A stretch of DNA of 64,000 nucleotides from CAYXTW01 sp964452645 (lineage in GTDB: Bacteria; Zixibacteria; MSB-5A5; GN15; PGXB01), in assembly GCA_964452645.1 (NCBI GenBank), contig CAYVMO010000002.1, forward strand, positions 62,001-126,000, written 5' to 3'. Of the stretch, positions 8,827 to 17,391 are shown piece by piece. The notes under the pieces were generated by a model, which was given only the letters and a program-made list of their open reading frames with translations, searched no databases and was not told the DNA's origin. Both the position numbers and the translations under genes were made by a program. The first letter of the stretch is position 1; every line of letters starts with the position of its first letter.

Positions 8827-9972
8827 ATGAAAAAGGATAATAATTCCAAAACCAGACTGCTGCAGGGTAATGAGGCGTGCGTGCATGGAGCGTTGTATGC
8901 CGGGGTCAGATTCTTCGCCGGCTACCCGATTACTCCTTCCACGGAAATCGCCGAAGGTATGGCTCGCGAATTGCCCAAATTGGGAGGTAAATTTATCCAG
9001 ATGGAAGATGAAATCGGTTCCATCGCAGCCGTGATAGGTGCCTCGAATGCCGGTCTTAAAGCGATGACTGCTACCTCCGGGCCGGGATACTCGTTGATGG
9101 TCGAAAATATCGGTTTCGGTTATATGACCGAAACGCCCTGTGTGATTATCAATGTTCAGCGCGGTGGTCCCTCGACCGGCCTGCCGACAAAAATCGGTCA
9201 GGCCGATACGATGCAGACGCGGTGGGGGCCGCACGGCGATAACACGGCCATCGCCGTCGCGCCGTCAACCGTCAGGGAATGCTTTGAAGAAACGGTGCGT
9301 GCTGTTAATCTTGCGGAGCGTTTTCGGACGCCGGTTACGGTTTTGTCCGATGAGGTTCTGGGGCATATGCGGGAAATGATGGTTATGCCCGGTGAAGGTG
9401 ATCTGCAGGTAATTGAACGCCATAAGCCGGATGTACCCAGCGACTGGTATAAACATTTCGAGATTACACCTTCGCTGGTCAGTGCTATGGCTTCATTCGG
9501 TGAAGGATACCGATACAATATCTCCGGACTCACACATGACGAAGACGGTTTTCCGACCGCCAAACCGGCCGAGATTAAGGCCAAGCTAAATAAATTGCGC
9601 TACAAAATCGAGCGGTTCGCTGATGAAATCTACAAGATTGAAACATACAAAATGGATGATGCACATATCGCTGTCTTTTCGTATGGGACGGTAGGGCGCT
9701 CCGCTCAACAGGCGATACAAATTGCGCGTCAGAGCCGAATTAAAGTCGGTGCTATTCGTCCGCTGACAATCTGGCCATTCCCGGATGAAAAACTTCGGGA
9801 AATGCTGACGGGTGTTCGAAAGGTCATTGTGGCGGAATTGAATATGGGGCAGTTGATCCGTGAAGTACAGCGCGTGGCTCCGCGACACACGGAAGTCTTC
9901 CCGCTCCAGCGGTACGATGGTGAAGTCATGACGCCTCAGCAAATCCTTGACAGAATAAGGGAGGTGAAATAA
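8827..9972 (+). CDS. korA: 2-oxoglutarate:ferredoxin oxidoreductase alpha subunit
   Basis: About 381 residues. With KorB it decarboxylates a 2-oxoacid (most likely 2-oxoglutarate, given the neighbouring sucCD, icd and mdh) to the acyl-CoA and reduces ferredoxin; the reaction is reversible. It opens with LLQGNEACVHGALYAG and FFAGYPITPSTE, the typical start of the pyrimidine-binding (PP-like) domain, has TSGPGYSLM, and ends in the transketolase C-terminal-like domain. The ATG at 8827 is preceded by AGGAG at 8816-8820. The reading frame is open further upstream into korD, but that region is already coding. TAATG overlap with korB. Confidence 0.93.
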   Translation: MKKDNNSKTRLLQGNEACVHGALYAGVRFFAGYPITPSTEIAEGMARELPKLGGKFIQMEDEIGSIAAVIGASNAGLKAMTATSGPGYSLMVENIGFGYMTETPCVIINVQRGGPSTGLPTKIGQADTMQTRWGPHGDNTAIAVAPSTVRECFEETVRAVNLAERFRTPVTVLSDEVLGHMREMMVMPGEGDLQVIERHKPDVPSDWYKHFEITPSLVSAMASFGEGYRYNISGLTHDEDGFPTAKPAEIKAKLNKLRYKIERFADEIYKIETYKMDDAHIAVFSYGTVGRSAQQAIQIARQSRIKVGAIRPLTIWPFPDEKLREMLTGVRKVIVAELNMGQLIREVQRVAPRHTEVFPLQRYDGEVMTPQQILDRIREVK

Positions 9973-10820
9973 TGCAACGAATATCCCACGATTCCGAAAT
10001 TACACATGAATATTTAAGACCGAAAAAAAAGTTCCCGAATGTCTGGTGTGCCGGATGCGGGAATGGCATCATTATGGGCGCATTGATACGCGCCATCCAT
10101 AATCTGGGTTTGGATAAGGATGAAGTCGCGGTTGTTTCGGGCATCGGTTGTTCCAGCCGGATGCCGGTTTATCTGGATTTCTGCACTCTGCATACGACGC
10201 ACGGTCGCGCCATCGCATTTGCCACCGGTGTCAAGATAGCCAAGCCGCATATGAAGGTGATCGTGATTACGGGCGACGGTGATGCTCTGGCGATCGGAGG
10301 CAATCATTTTATCCATGCTTCGCGCAGAAATATAGATTTGACGGTCATTTTGGTAAACAACAAAATCTACGGTATGACCGGCGGACAATTTGCACCTACC
10401 ACTCCCGGTGGCGCTTTCGCGACAACGGCTCCATACGGTAACCATGAAAAGCAATTCGATGTCGTAAACCTGGCTGTCGGTGCCGGTGCATCATATGTAT
10501 GCCGCGGGACGGTTTATCACGTGGTGCAGCTTGAAAAGCTGATCCAGGGGGCCATCAGTAAGAAGGGTTTTGCCGTTGTCGATGTATTTTCGAACTGCCA
10601 TACTTACTACGGACGTTTTAATAAAGAAGGCGATTCTGTGGCGATGATCGGTTGGATGAAAAAACATGCCATGCCCATCCAGGCGGCCAAAAAACTTCCG
10701 CCGGAGAAACTTGTAGATAAATTCGTGACCGGTTTAATCCATGAAACCGACGCTTCGGAATTTACCGAGGAATATCAAAAGCTGATTGATCGTCTGACGA
10801 AAAAGGAGGCGGCCGAATGA
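9972..10820 (+). CDS. korB: 2-oxoglutarate:ferredoxin oxidoreductase beta subunit
   Basis: 282 residues. This subunit binds thiamine diphosphate and Mg: GDGDALAIGGNH followed by LVNNKIYGMTGGQ is the classical ThDP motif. WCAGCGNG near residue 25 supplies cluster cysteines of the short KorB type. It starts one base inside the korA stop and ends with an ATGA overlap with korC, so the subunits are translationally coupled. Confidence 0.94.
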   Translation: MQRISHDSEITHEYLRPKKKFPNVWCAGCGNGIIMGALIRAIHNLGLDKDEVAVVSGIGCSSRMPVYLDFCTLHTTHGRAIAFATGVKIAKPHMKVIVITGDGDALAIGGNHFIHASRRNIDLTVILVNNKIYGMTGGQFAPTTPGGAFATTAPYGNHEKQFDVVNLAVGAGASYVCRGTVYHVVQLEKLIQGAISKKGFAVVDVFSNCHTYYGRFNKEGDSVAMIGWMKKHAMPIQAAKKLPPEKLVDKFVTGLIHETDASEFTEEYQKLIDRLTKKEAAE

Positions 10821-11407
10821 GTACTGATCATATAAAAAAGACGACTAACAATCGTTTCGAAATTCGTCTTTCCGGTTCCGGTGGCCAGGGATTGATTCTG
10901 GCCGGAGTAATTCTTGCGCAGGCTATCGGTGTCGGTGACGGCAAGAATGCGGTACAAACGCAATCATACGGGCCCGAAGCCCGGGGAGGTGCTAGCCGGG
11001 CTGATGTGGTTGTGTCGCCCGATCAAATATTTTACCCCAAGACAATGAAACTCGACCTGCTGCTTGCCCTGACGCAGGAAGCTTGTGACAAATACTATCC
11101 CGATATGAAGGAGGATGGTCTCCTGATAGTTGATTCCACTCTGGTGACGCAGATACCGACCAAGAAATACTACGGATTTCCGTTCATCAGGCTGGCGCGG
11201 GAGGAAATCGGTCACGCGATGGTGGCTAATGTTATCGCTCTCGGGGCCATTACCGAGTTGACCGGTATCGTTTCGAAAGAATCAATCAAAAATGCTGTCC
11301 TTTCCCGGGCCCCGAGAGGTACTGAGGAGAAAAACCAGAAAGCGCTTGAATTGGGATTTAAGATCGCCAAAGCGGCGAAAACAACGATCGCGCAAAAAAC
11401 AAGGTGA
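10817..11407 (+). CDS. korC: 2-oxoacid:ferredoxin oxidoreductase gamma subunit
   Basis: 196 residues. Seen: SGSGGQGLILAGVILAQA near residue 20 and QSYGPEARGGASRADVVVS, both hallmarks of the gamma domain of 2-oxoacid:ferredoxin oxidoreductases, which closes the active site over CoA. It overlaps korB by 4 bp and completes a korDABC set. Specificity for 2-oxoglutarate rather than a branched-chain 2-oxoacid is inferred from the TCA-cycle neighbours. Confidence 0.93.
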   Translation: MSTDHIKKTTNNRFEIRLSGSGGQGLILAGVILAQAIGVGDGKNAVQTQSYGPEARGGASRADVVVSPDQIFYPKTMKLDLLLALTQEACDKYYPDMKEDGLLIVDSTLVTQIPTKKYYGFPFIRLAREEIGHAMVANVIALGAITELTGIVSKESIKNAVLSRAPRGTEEKNQKALELGFKIAKAAKTTIAQKTR

Positions 11408-11410
11408 TGA

Positions 11411-11809
11411 GTGGAAAGGACTTTATTGATAATCAAGCCCGATGCGGTTGTAAGAAAACTTATCGGGTACATTATCAGTCGCCTTGAAAGAGACGGATTT
11501 AGCCTGTCTAAAATGGAACTGGTACATCTGTCCCGGCAGCAGGCGATGGACTTTTATGCCGTGCACAAGGGGAAACCGTTTTACGACGATTTGATTTCAT
11601 TTATGACTTCCGGGCCGGTTATCCCCTTGCTTCTTGAAAAGGCGAATGCTGTCGCCGACCTTAGGCGTCTCATCGGCGATACCGATCCGGCCAACGCTGC
11701 CCCCGGGACGATTCGCCGGGAGATTGCCATCGATAAACAGAAAAACTCGGTCCATGCCTCGGATTCGGCCGAGAATGCAAAGACCGAAATTGCCTTTTTT
11801 TTCGACTGA
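11411..11809 (+). CDS. ndk: Nucleoside diphosphate kinase
   Basis: 132 residues, slightly short for the family (about 140). It transfers phosphate between NTPs and NDPs through a phosphohistidine: His115 in NSVHASDS, where most family members read HGSDS, so the Gly is replaced by Ala. Other motifs are IIKPDAV at the start, GPVIPLLLE for GPV, and GDTDPANAAPGTIR. The start is GTG at 11411, 3 bp after the korC stop, with AAGGTG just upstream. Its place next to succinyl-CoA synthetase genes makes sense for converting GTP/ATP formed by that enzyme. Confidence 0.94.
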   Translation: MERTLLIIKPDAVVRKLIGYIISRLERDGFSLSKMELVHLSRQQAMDFYAVHKGKPFYDDLISFMTSGPVIPLLLEKANAVADLRRLIGDTDPANAAPGTIRREIAIDKQKNSVHASDSAENAKTEIAFFFD

Positions 11810-11817
11810 AACAAGTT

Positions 11818-13032
11818 ATGCAGGTAATGATTAATTACGGCGATAAAGAACTAAATCTGCAACTGCCTGAAAATATCGCTTTTGATGAGTACAAACATCT
11901 TTCGACCGGTGAGCCTGTGGATAAGAATGATTTTATGCAGGTTTTGATTTCAGCCGAAAGAGAATATTTTGCCATCTACAAAGTTGATCTATTCGTCGTC
12001 AATGATGCCTATCGACCCACTCCTACCGGAATGGTCCTTGATTGGCTTACCGAATCCGGCAGATTAAATAAGAATGCGAAATTTCTTATTTCGACCGGTT
12101 GTCATCGGGCACCGGATCTGCACCAGGTGAAAGTAATATTTGGTGCGTCGTATGAGTCGCTTAAAGATCATATTGTCGTGCATGATGCTCATGATGTAAA
12201 AAATATGGTACCGGTCGGTGAAGATCAATTGGGGGGGAAGGTTCTCCTTAACAGGTATTATGTCGAAGCCGATAAGGTTGTTGTTATCGGCTCAGTGGAG
12301 CCGCATTACTTTGCCGGCTTTACGGGGGGTCGGAAGTCGATTTTCCCGGGGCTTTGCGACTATGATACTATTGTCCGCAATCATAAATTGGCCACCAGTC
12401 CGGATGCCGCGCCATTAAAATTGGTTGGCAATCCTGTGGATGAACACTTGCGTTCTTTAATGAAATTGATTCGGACTGAAAAAATATTAAGCATTCAGAT
12501 TGTCCAGGGTGAAAATGGTGAAATGGCGGCGGTTTTTTGCGGCGATGTATATGAATCGTTCGAACAGGCGAAGGAGCAATCGGCCAGGTTATTCGGTATC
12601 GAAATAGATGATAAGTATGACCTGCTGCTGGCGGAAGTACGGCCCCCGCTCGATGGTAATCTTTATCAGCTTCAAAAATCTCTGGAGAATTGCCAATCGG
12701 CGGTAAGGGATGAAGGCAAAATTATTCTGTTTTCTCCGTGCCGTGAGGGGATAGGAGAGGACAGTTTTTATCGTCTGGCCGAGAAATGGAATCCTGACGA
12801 GAAAAGTGGGCCAAAAGATAATTTCGGCATTCATAAGCTGCGCCGTGTCTATGACATTGGGCGCCGGATTGATATCAAATTGTTTTCGGAATTACCCGGC
12901 GGCATTCCCGATAGAGTTTTTTTCAATAGCATGAAAGAACCGCAGCCGGCATTAGATGATTTTATCGAAAATAATATGCGTATATGCCTTGTACGTGATG
13001 CCGGTCATACGGTGATGATAAATAAGAGTTAG
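11818..13032 (+). CDS. LarA-type nickel-pincer racemase/epimerase
   Basis: 404 residues, family length. LarA enzymes racemise or epimerise 2-hydroxyacids with a nickel pincer nucleotide cofactor. The functional residues of Lactobacillus LarA align by spacing: His96 (in STGCHRAPD), His163 (in EPHYFAGF), Lys173 (in GGRKSI, the residue that holds the cofactor) and His189 (in VRNHK). DAYRPTP at 63-69 is the conserved substrate-site motif. The substrate need not be lactate; given mdh directly downstream, malate or another 2-hydroxyacid is possible, which is inference. The cofactor genes larB, larC and larE are not in this window. The start may be ATG 11818 or ATG 11827. Confidence 0.88.
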   Translation: MQVMINYGDKELNLQLPENIAFDEYKHLSTGEPVDKNDFMQVLISAEREYFAIYKVDLFVVNDAYRPTPTGMVLDWLTESGRLNKNAKFLISTGCHRAPDLHQVKVIFGASYESLKDHIVVHDAHDVKNMVPVGEDQLGGKVLLNRYYVEADKVVVIGSVEPHYFAGFTGGRKSIFPGLCDYDTIVRNHKLATSPDAAPLKLVGNPVDEHLRSLMKLIRTEKILSIQIVQGENGEMAAVFCGDVYESFEQAKEQSARLFGIEIDDKYDLLLAEVRPPLDGNLYQLQKSLENCQSAVRDEGKIILFSPCREGIGEDSFYRLAEKWNPDEKSGPKDNFGIHKLRRVYDIGRRIDIKLFSELPGGIPDRVFFNSMKEPQPALDDFIENNMRICLVRDAGHTVMINKS

Positions 13033-13063
13033 TGAAACAACTTAATAACGTTCCGGAGGAAAG

Positions 13064-13990
13064 ATGAATAAAAAAATCGCTGTTATCGGAGCCGGTAATG
13101 TCGGCGCCAGCGTTGCTCAGTATATGGCCGAGGCCAATCTGGGTGACATTGTCATGATCGACATAATCGAAGGTTTTCCGCAGGGGAAAGCTCTTGATCA
13201 GACTCAGGCGGGCCCTATAAGGGGCTACAATTGCATGATTACGGGCAGCAATGACTACAAGGATATCAGGGGTGCCGATCTGGCCGTGGTGACCGCCGGG
13301 CTGGCCCGTAAGCCGGGTATGTCTCGCGAGGATCTTCTGAACATGAACGCTAAAATCGTCGGCGGTGCGGCCAAGAATATCAAGAAATACGCACCAAAGG
13401 CGTACGTCATAGTTGTTTCCAATCCGCTGGATATTATGACGTACCACTTGTGGAAAGTGACCGGTTTTCCTAACAATCGTATTTGCGGCCAGGCGGGGAT
13501 TCTCGATTCGACTCGTTTCCGCGCTTTTGTCGCTATGGAACTGGGTGTGGCGATGAAAGATATCCAGGCGATGGTGCTCGGCGGGCACGGTGATACGATG
13601 GTACCACTGCCGAGCTATACGACGGTGGCCGGTATTCCCATCAAGGAATTCATCGATGCCAAGCGAATCAAAGAAATTGTCGAGCGAACCCGTATGGGCG
13701 GTGGCGAGATAGTAAAACTACTCAAAACCGGTTCGGCTTATTACGCTCCGGCCGCCGCTTCCGTTGAGATGGCGCGGTCAATTCTTTGCGATGAAAAGAG
13801 AGTCCTGCCTTGCTCATGTTATCTAAATGGTCAGTACGGGCTGAAGGATATTTATATCGGCGTGCCGGCTATTTTGGGCGGTGGCGGCGTCGAGAAAATT
13901 ATCGAACTGAAACTGTCCAAGAAGGATGCCGATGATCTGCAGAAATCGGCAGCGAAGTACAAAGGTGTTCTGAAAGAAATCGGATACTGA
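13064..13990 (+). CDS. mdh: Malate dehydrogenase
   Basis: 308 residues, the LDH-like bacterial malate dehydrogenase (oxaloacetate/malate, NAD). Seen: Rossmann loop GAGNVGASVA at 8-17, AGLARKPGMSREDL with the substrate-binding arginines on the mobile loop, SNPLDIMTY, and the catalytic His in LGGHGDTMVPL. The Arg in ARKPGMSR argues for malate rather than lactate specificity. GGAGGAAAG lies before the ATG. It sits between the LarA-type gene and icd in the same operon. Confidence 0.95.
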   Translation: MNKKIAVIGAGNVGASVAQYMAEANLGDIVMIDIIEGFPQGKALDQTQAGPIRGYNCMITGSNDYKDIRGADLAVVTAGLARKPGMSREDLLNMNAKIVGGAAKNIKKYAPKAYVIVVSNPLDIMTYHLWKVTGFPNNRICGQAGILDSTRFRAFVAMELGVAMKDIQAMVLGGHGDTMVPLPSYTTVAGIPIKEFIDAKRIKEIVERTRMGGGEIVKLLKTGSAYYAPAAASVEMARSILCDEKRVLPCSCYLNGQYGLKDIYIGVPAILGGGGVEKIIELKLSKKDADDLQKSAAKYKGVLKEIGY

Positions 13991-14002
13991 CGGAGGATAA
14001 AC

Positions 14003-15253
14003 GTGCCACCAAAATTCAAACATATTAAAATCCCGAAAGAGGGAAAACGAATAACGGTCAAGAACAAGAAGCTCGTTGTTCCCGACAAGCCGATTATTCC
14101 CGTTATTGAAGGTGACGGAATTGGTCGCGACATAATGAAGGCTTGTCGCCGCGTAGTCGATGCCGCCGTCGAGAAGGCCTACAAAGGCAAAAAGAAAATC
14201 ATCTGGATGGATATCTACGCCGGTGAAAATGCGAATCGAATTTACAAAGAATGGCTGCCGAAAGAGACATTCGATGCCATTAAGTACTACATCGTGGCCC
14301 TTAAGGGTCCGCTGACGACTCCGATCGGCGGCGGTTATCGTTCGCTGAATGTAACGCTTCGTCAGGTGTTGAATCTTTATGCCTGTGTTCGCCCGGTACG
14401 ATACTTTAAGGGTGTGCCGTCACCCGTAGTTCATCCGGAAAGAATGGATATCATCATTTTCCGTGAGAATACCGAAGATGTCTACGCCGGGATAGAATGG
14501 CAAAAGGGAACTGCCGACGTTAAGAAGGTTATCGATTTCCTCAACACCACGATGAAACGTAACATTCGCACCGACTCCGGTATCGGCATCAAACCGATTT
14601 CGGTAACCGGGACCAGGCGTTTGATTCGCAAGGCCATTCAATATGCTATCGATCATAAGCGGCCCTCGGTAACGATGATGCACAAAGGCAACATCATGAA
14701 ATATACCGAAGGCGCTTTCCGCGATTGGGGATATAAGCTGGCGGCCTCCGAATTCAAGGGCAAAGTCATCACCGAGGATGAACTCTGGTCGAAATACAAA
14801 GGCAAACAGCCGAAAGGCATAGTTGTTATCAAAGATCGTATTGCCGACTCGATTTTTCAGCAGATTCTCACCCGGACGGCCGAATACGATGTTATCGCTA
14901 CGCCGAATCTGAACGGTGATTATATTTCGGATGCGGCCGCGGCTCAGGTCGGTGGTCTGGGGATGGCGCCCGGCGCCAATATCGGGGACTTTATCGGTCT
15001 TTTTGAGGCGACGCACGGGACCGCTCCCAAGTACGCCGATAAAGATATGGTCAATCCCGGTTCGCTGATTCTTTCGGCGGTGATGATGCTTGAGTATATA
15101 GGATGGGATAAGGCGGCGGAGATGATTAATAAAGCGATCGAAAAGACCATTCAGAAGAAGACGGTCACCTATGATTTGCATCGTCTGATGAAGGGTGCCA
15201 AGAAGGTTTCGACCTCCGGCTACGCCACCGAAATCATCAAGAACATGCGATAG
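14003..15253 (+). CDS. icd: Isocitrate dehydrogenase, NADP-type
   Basis: 416 residues, the usual length of the homodimeric bacterial enzyme (isocitrate to 2-oxoglutarate and CO2). Seen: PVIEGDGIGRDI, the RSLNVTLRQ substrate loop, FRENTEDVYAGIEW, DAAAAQVGGLG and THGTAPKYADKD. The Lys-Tyr in HGTAPKYA matches the NADP-selecting residues of the E. coli enzyme, so NADP is favoured. The start is GTG at 14003 with CGGAGG 12 bp upstream. It closes the operon and is followed by a strong terminator. Confidence 0.95.
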   Translation: MPPKFKHIKIPKEGKRITVKNKKLVVPDKPIIPVIEGDGIGRDIMKACRRVVDAAVEKAYKGKKKIIWMDIYAGENANRIYKEWLPKETFDAIKYYIVALKGPLTTPIGGGYRSLNVTLRQVLNLYACVRPVRYFKGVPSPVVHPERMDIIIFRENTEDVYAGIEWQKGTADVKKVIDFLNTTMKRNIRTDSGIGIKPISVTGTRRLIRKAIQYAIDHKRPSVTMMHKGNIMKYTEGAFRDWGYKLAASEFKGKVITEDELWSKYKGKQPKGIVVIKDRIADSIFQQILTRTAEYDVIATPNLNGDYISDAAAAQVGGLGMAPGANIGDFIGLFEATHGTAPKYADKDMVNPGSLILSAVMMLEYIGWDKAAEMINKAIEKTIQKKTVTYDLHRLMKGAKKVSTSGYATEIIKNMR

Positions 15254-15280
15254 TAAGTTATTATCGTATACTTTTTGTAG

Positions 15281-15308
15281 GGCAGGAGCCGCGCGCTCCT
15301 GCCTTTTT
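15281..15308 (+). terminator. Strong terminator closing the sucC-icd operon
   Basis: GGCAGGAGC at 15281-15289 pairs perfectly with GCTCCTGCC at 15295-15303 over a five-base loop, followed by TTTTT at 15304-15308. Confidence 0.93.
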
Positions 15309-15317
15309 ATAAATCCC

Positions 15318-15794
15318 TTACATCCTTGGCGGTTTGATTCCGAGGATTCTCAGGTATTGATGAATCTGGCAGCGGTGGTGGATATCGTGCTCAAATAAAT
15401 GTGTGAAGACCCACCAACCGTCGAGTTTGATTGTCTCGGTTTCGAATTCGCGAACATACATTTTGGCGAAGACTTCTTCCGGCTCGGTAAAAAAGCCCTC
15501 CATCCGCTCCCAGTGTTTTTCCATATATTTGGCGATTTGCTCTTTGGTCGGAGTCGGTGAGTCCGCCGTTACCAATTCGGTATGCGGTTTGCCCTTCATA
15601 AAATCACCGTACCACCAATCGGAACACTCGGCAATGTGCAAAAAGATTTTGCCTAAAGGTATCATTTCTTTGGCTGGGGCGAAATCCAGTTTATCATCCG
15701 GCGTTTTTTCCAACGCCTCGGTCAGATTCGGCCTGATATATTTCCGCCACAGCCTAACCTGGCTTTTCATAAGCAGATTTTCTTCGGAATACAT
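15318..15794 (-). CDS. DinB/YfiT-superfamily protein
   Basis: 158 residues, typical of the DinB four-helix-bundle family, putative metal-dependent enzymes or thiol transferases. The metal-binding histidines are visible: His in FLHIAECSDWW around residue 53 and the HDIHHRCQIHQYL helix near the C-terminus. Substrate unknown. The gene lies after the icd terminator in the opposite direction and is followed on its own strand by no close gene. A GGGG/AGGGGG-type ribosome site lies just upstream of the ATG (GGGGGATATT before it). Confidence 0.8.
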   Translation of the reverse strand: MYSEENLLMKSQVRLWRKYIRPNLTEALEKTPDDKLDFAPAKEMIPLGKIFLHIAECSDWWYGDFMKGKPHTELVTADSPTPTKEQIAKYMEKHWERMEGFFTEPEEVFAKMYVREFETETIKLDGWWVFTHLFEHDIHHRCQIHQYLRILGIKPPRM

Positions 15795-15884
15795 AATATC
15801 CCCCTTTAGAATAAATTACGCCTTGTCATATAATCCCGCTGAAATCGTTGATGCACCGGGCGTCCGATAAGTATAATTCGTAAA

Positions 15885-17369
15885 TTATTTTTTTGCCGCC
15901 GACTCCTTTTCTATCTCTTCTTCCTCTTTACCATCATCGAGGGGGATTCCCATGACATACTTATGAATGGCGCGAGCGGCTACTTTACCGGCGCCGGCGG
16001 CAAGAATCACCGTGGCACCACCGGTAACAATATCACCCCCGGCAAAAAGACCGGGCCGGGAAGACATCATTGTTTTCTCGTCGACAACGATATTGCCCCA
16101 CTTATTCGTCTCCAATCCGGGAGTCGTCTGCGGAATAAGCGGATTGGAGGAATTGCCGATGGCGACGACTACAGTATTAATCGGGATTATGAAATTGGAG
16201 CCTTCAATTACAACCGGTCGACGTCGGCCGGATGCGTCCGGCTCACCGAGTTCATACTTGACGCATTCCATCTCTTTTACCCAGCCGTTTTCATCACCAA
16301 AATACTTAACCGGTGAGGTCAGGAATTTAAACTGCACGCCTTCTTCCTCGGCGTGATGTATCTCCTCGATACGCGCGGGCATCTCATTACGACTGCGGCG
16401 ATAGATGATATATGCATTTTGGGCGCCAAGGCGGAGCGAGGTCCGGACCGCATCCATGGCCGTATTGCCTCCGCCGAGAACGGCGACGTTTTCGCCAACA
16501 AAAATCGGCGTGTCGGCCTCAGGAAAGTCGTACGCCCGCATCAGATTCGAACGTGTGAGAAACTCATTGGCGGAATAAATGCCGTTGAGATTCTCACCCT
16601 CGACACGCATGAAATTGGGCAATCCGGCGCCGGTCCCGACAAAGACGGCATCATAGCCCATCTCAAAAAGTTCATCAACCGTATCCAGTTTACCGATGAC
16701 GTAACTGGTATGAATTTCGACGCCCATCTTTTTCAGGTAATCAACTTCAGAGGCGACAATCGATTTCGGCAACCGGAATTCGGGAATACCGTAAATTAAA
16801 ACACCGCCTGCCTTATGCAGGGCTTCATAGATAACTACTTTGTGCCCCATTTGCGCCAGATCGGCGGCGACCGTCAGTCCGGCGGGGCCGGAACCGACGA
16901 TGGCGACTTTTTTCCCGGTCGGCGGGGGAAGTTCGGGGATTTCTATTTCGCCCATTTCACGTTCGAAATCGGCGACAAAACGCTCCAGATATCCAATCGC
17001 CACCGATGTATGTTTCTTGGCCAGAACACAGACCTGTTCGCACTGCTCCTCCTGGGGACAGACGCGTCCACAGATTGCCGGCAGGGCATTGGTTTCTTTG
17101 ATCTTTTTGGCAGCACCGATGAAATCACCATCAACAATCAATTTTATAAAAGCCGGAATATCCACTTCAACCGGACACCCGCCGATACACACCGGCTTCT
17201 TGCATTCGATACAGCGCATCGCTTCTTTCTGAGCCAGCTCGGCAGGAAGTCCGTAGGGGACTTCATTGAAATTTTTTATTCTTTCTTTCGCATCCTGCTG
17301 GGGCATTTTCTGCCGCGGGATTTGAAGTCTTTCTTTTTTACTGATCGGTTCTTGTTTCTTTGCAGTCAT
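15885..17369 (-). CDS. nfnB: NfnB-type NADPH oxidoreductase subunit (GltD-like)
   Basis: 494 residues. The N-terminus holds two cysteine sets, CIECKKPVCIGGCPV and CGRVCPQEEQCEQVC, for two 4Fe-4S clusters; next come FAD-binding VAIVGSGPAGLTVAADL and a second Rossmann motif VLGGGNTAMDAVRTSL for NADPH, ending in GLFAGGDIVTGG. This is shared by glutamate synthase small subunits and by the large subunit of the electron-bifurcating transhydrogenase. The gene directly upstream encodes the NfnA-like partner and no gltB is near, so Nfn is the better call. The complex would couple NADH and ferredoxin to NADPH. The last residues (after GIPLDDGKEEEE) are a short acidic/basic tail. Confidence 0.87.
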   Translation of the reverse strand: MTAKKQEPISKKERLQIPRQKMPQQDAKERIKNFNEVPYGLPAELAQKEAMRCIECKKPVCIGGCPVEVDIPAFIKLIVDGDFIGAAKKIKETNALPAICGRVCPQEEQCEQVCVLAKKHTSVAIGYLERFVADFEREMGEIEIPELPPPTGKKVAIVGSGPAGLTVAADLAQMGHKVVIYEALHKAGGVLIYGIPEFRLPKSIVASEVDYLKKMGVEIHTSYVIGKLDTVDELFEMGYDAVFVGTGAGLPNFMRVEGENLNGIYSANEFLTRSNLMRAYDFPEADTPIFVGENVAVLGGGNTAMDAVRTSLRLGAQNAYIIYRRSRNEMPARIEEIHHAEEEGVQFKFLTSPVKYFGDENGWVKEMECVKYELGEPDASGRRRPVVIEGSNFIIPINTVVVAIGNSSNPLIPQTTPGLETNKWGNIVVDEKTMMSSRPGLFAGGDIVTGGATVILAAGAGKVAARAIHKYVMGIPLDDGKEEEEIEKESAAKK

Positions 17370-17391
17370 GATCTATCGTCACCCAATTTAA

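Noticed and set aside
15885..17369. Glutamate synthase small subunit
   Set aside because: No gltB nearby, and the NfnA-like partner directly upstream makes Nfn more likely.
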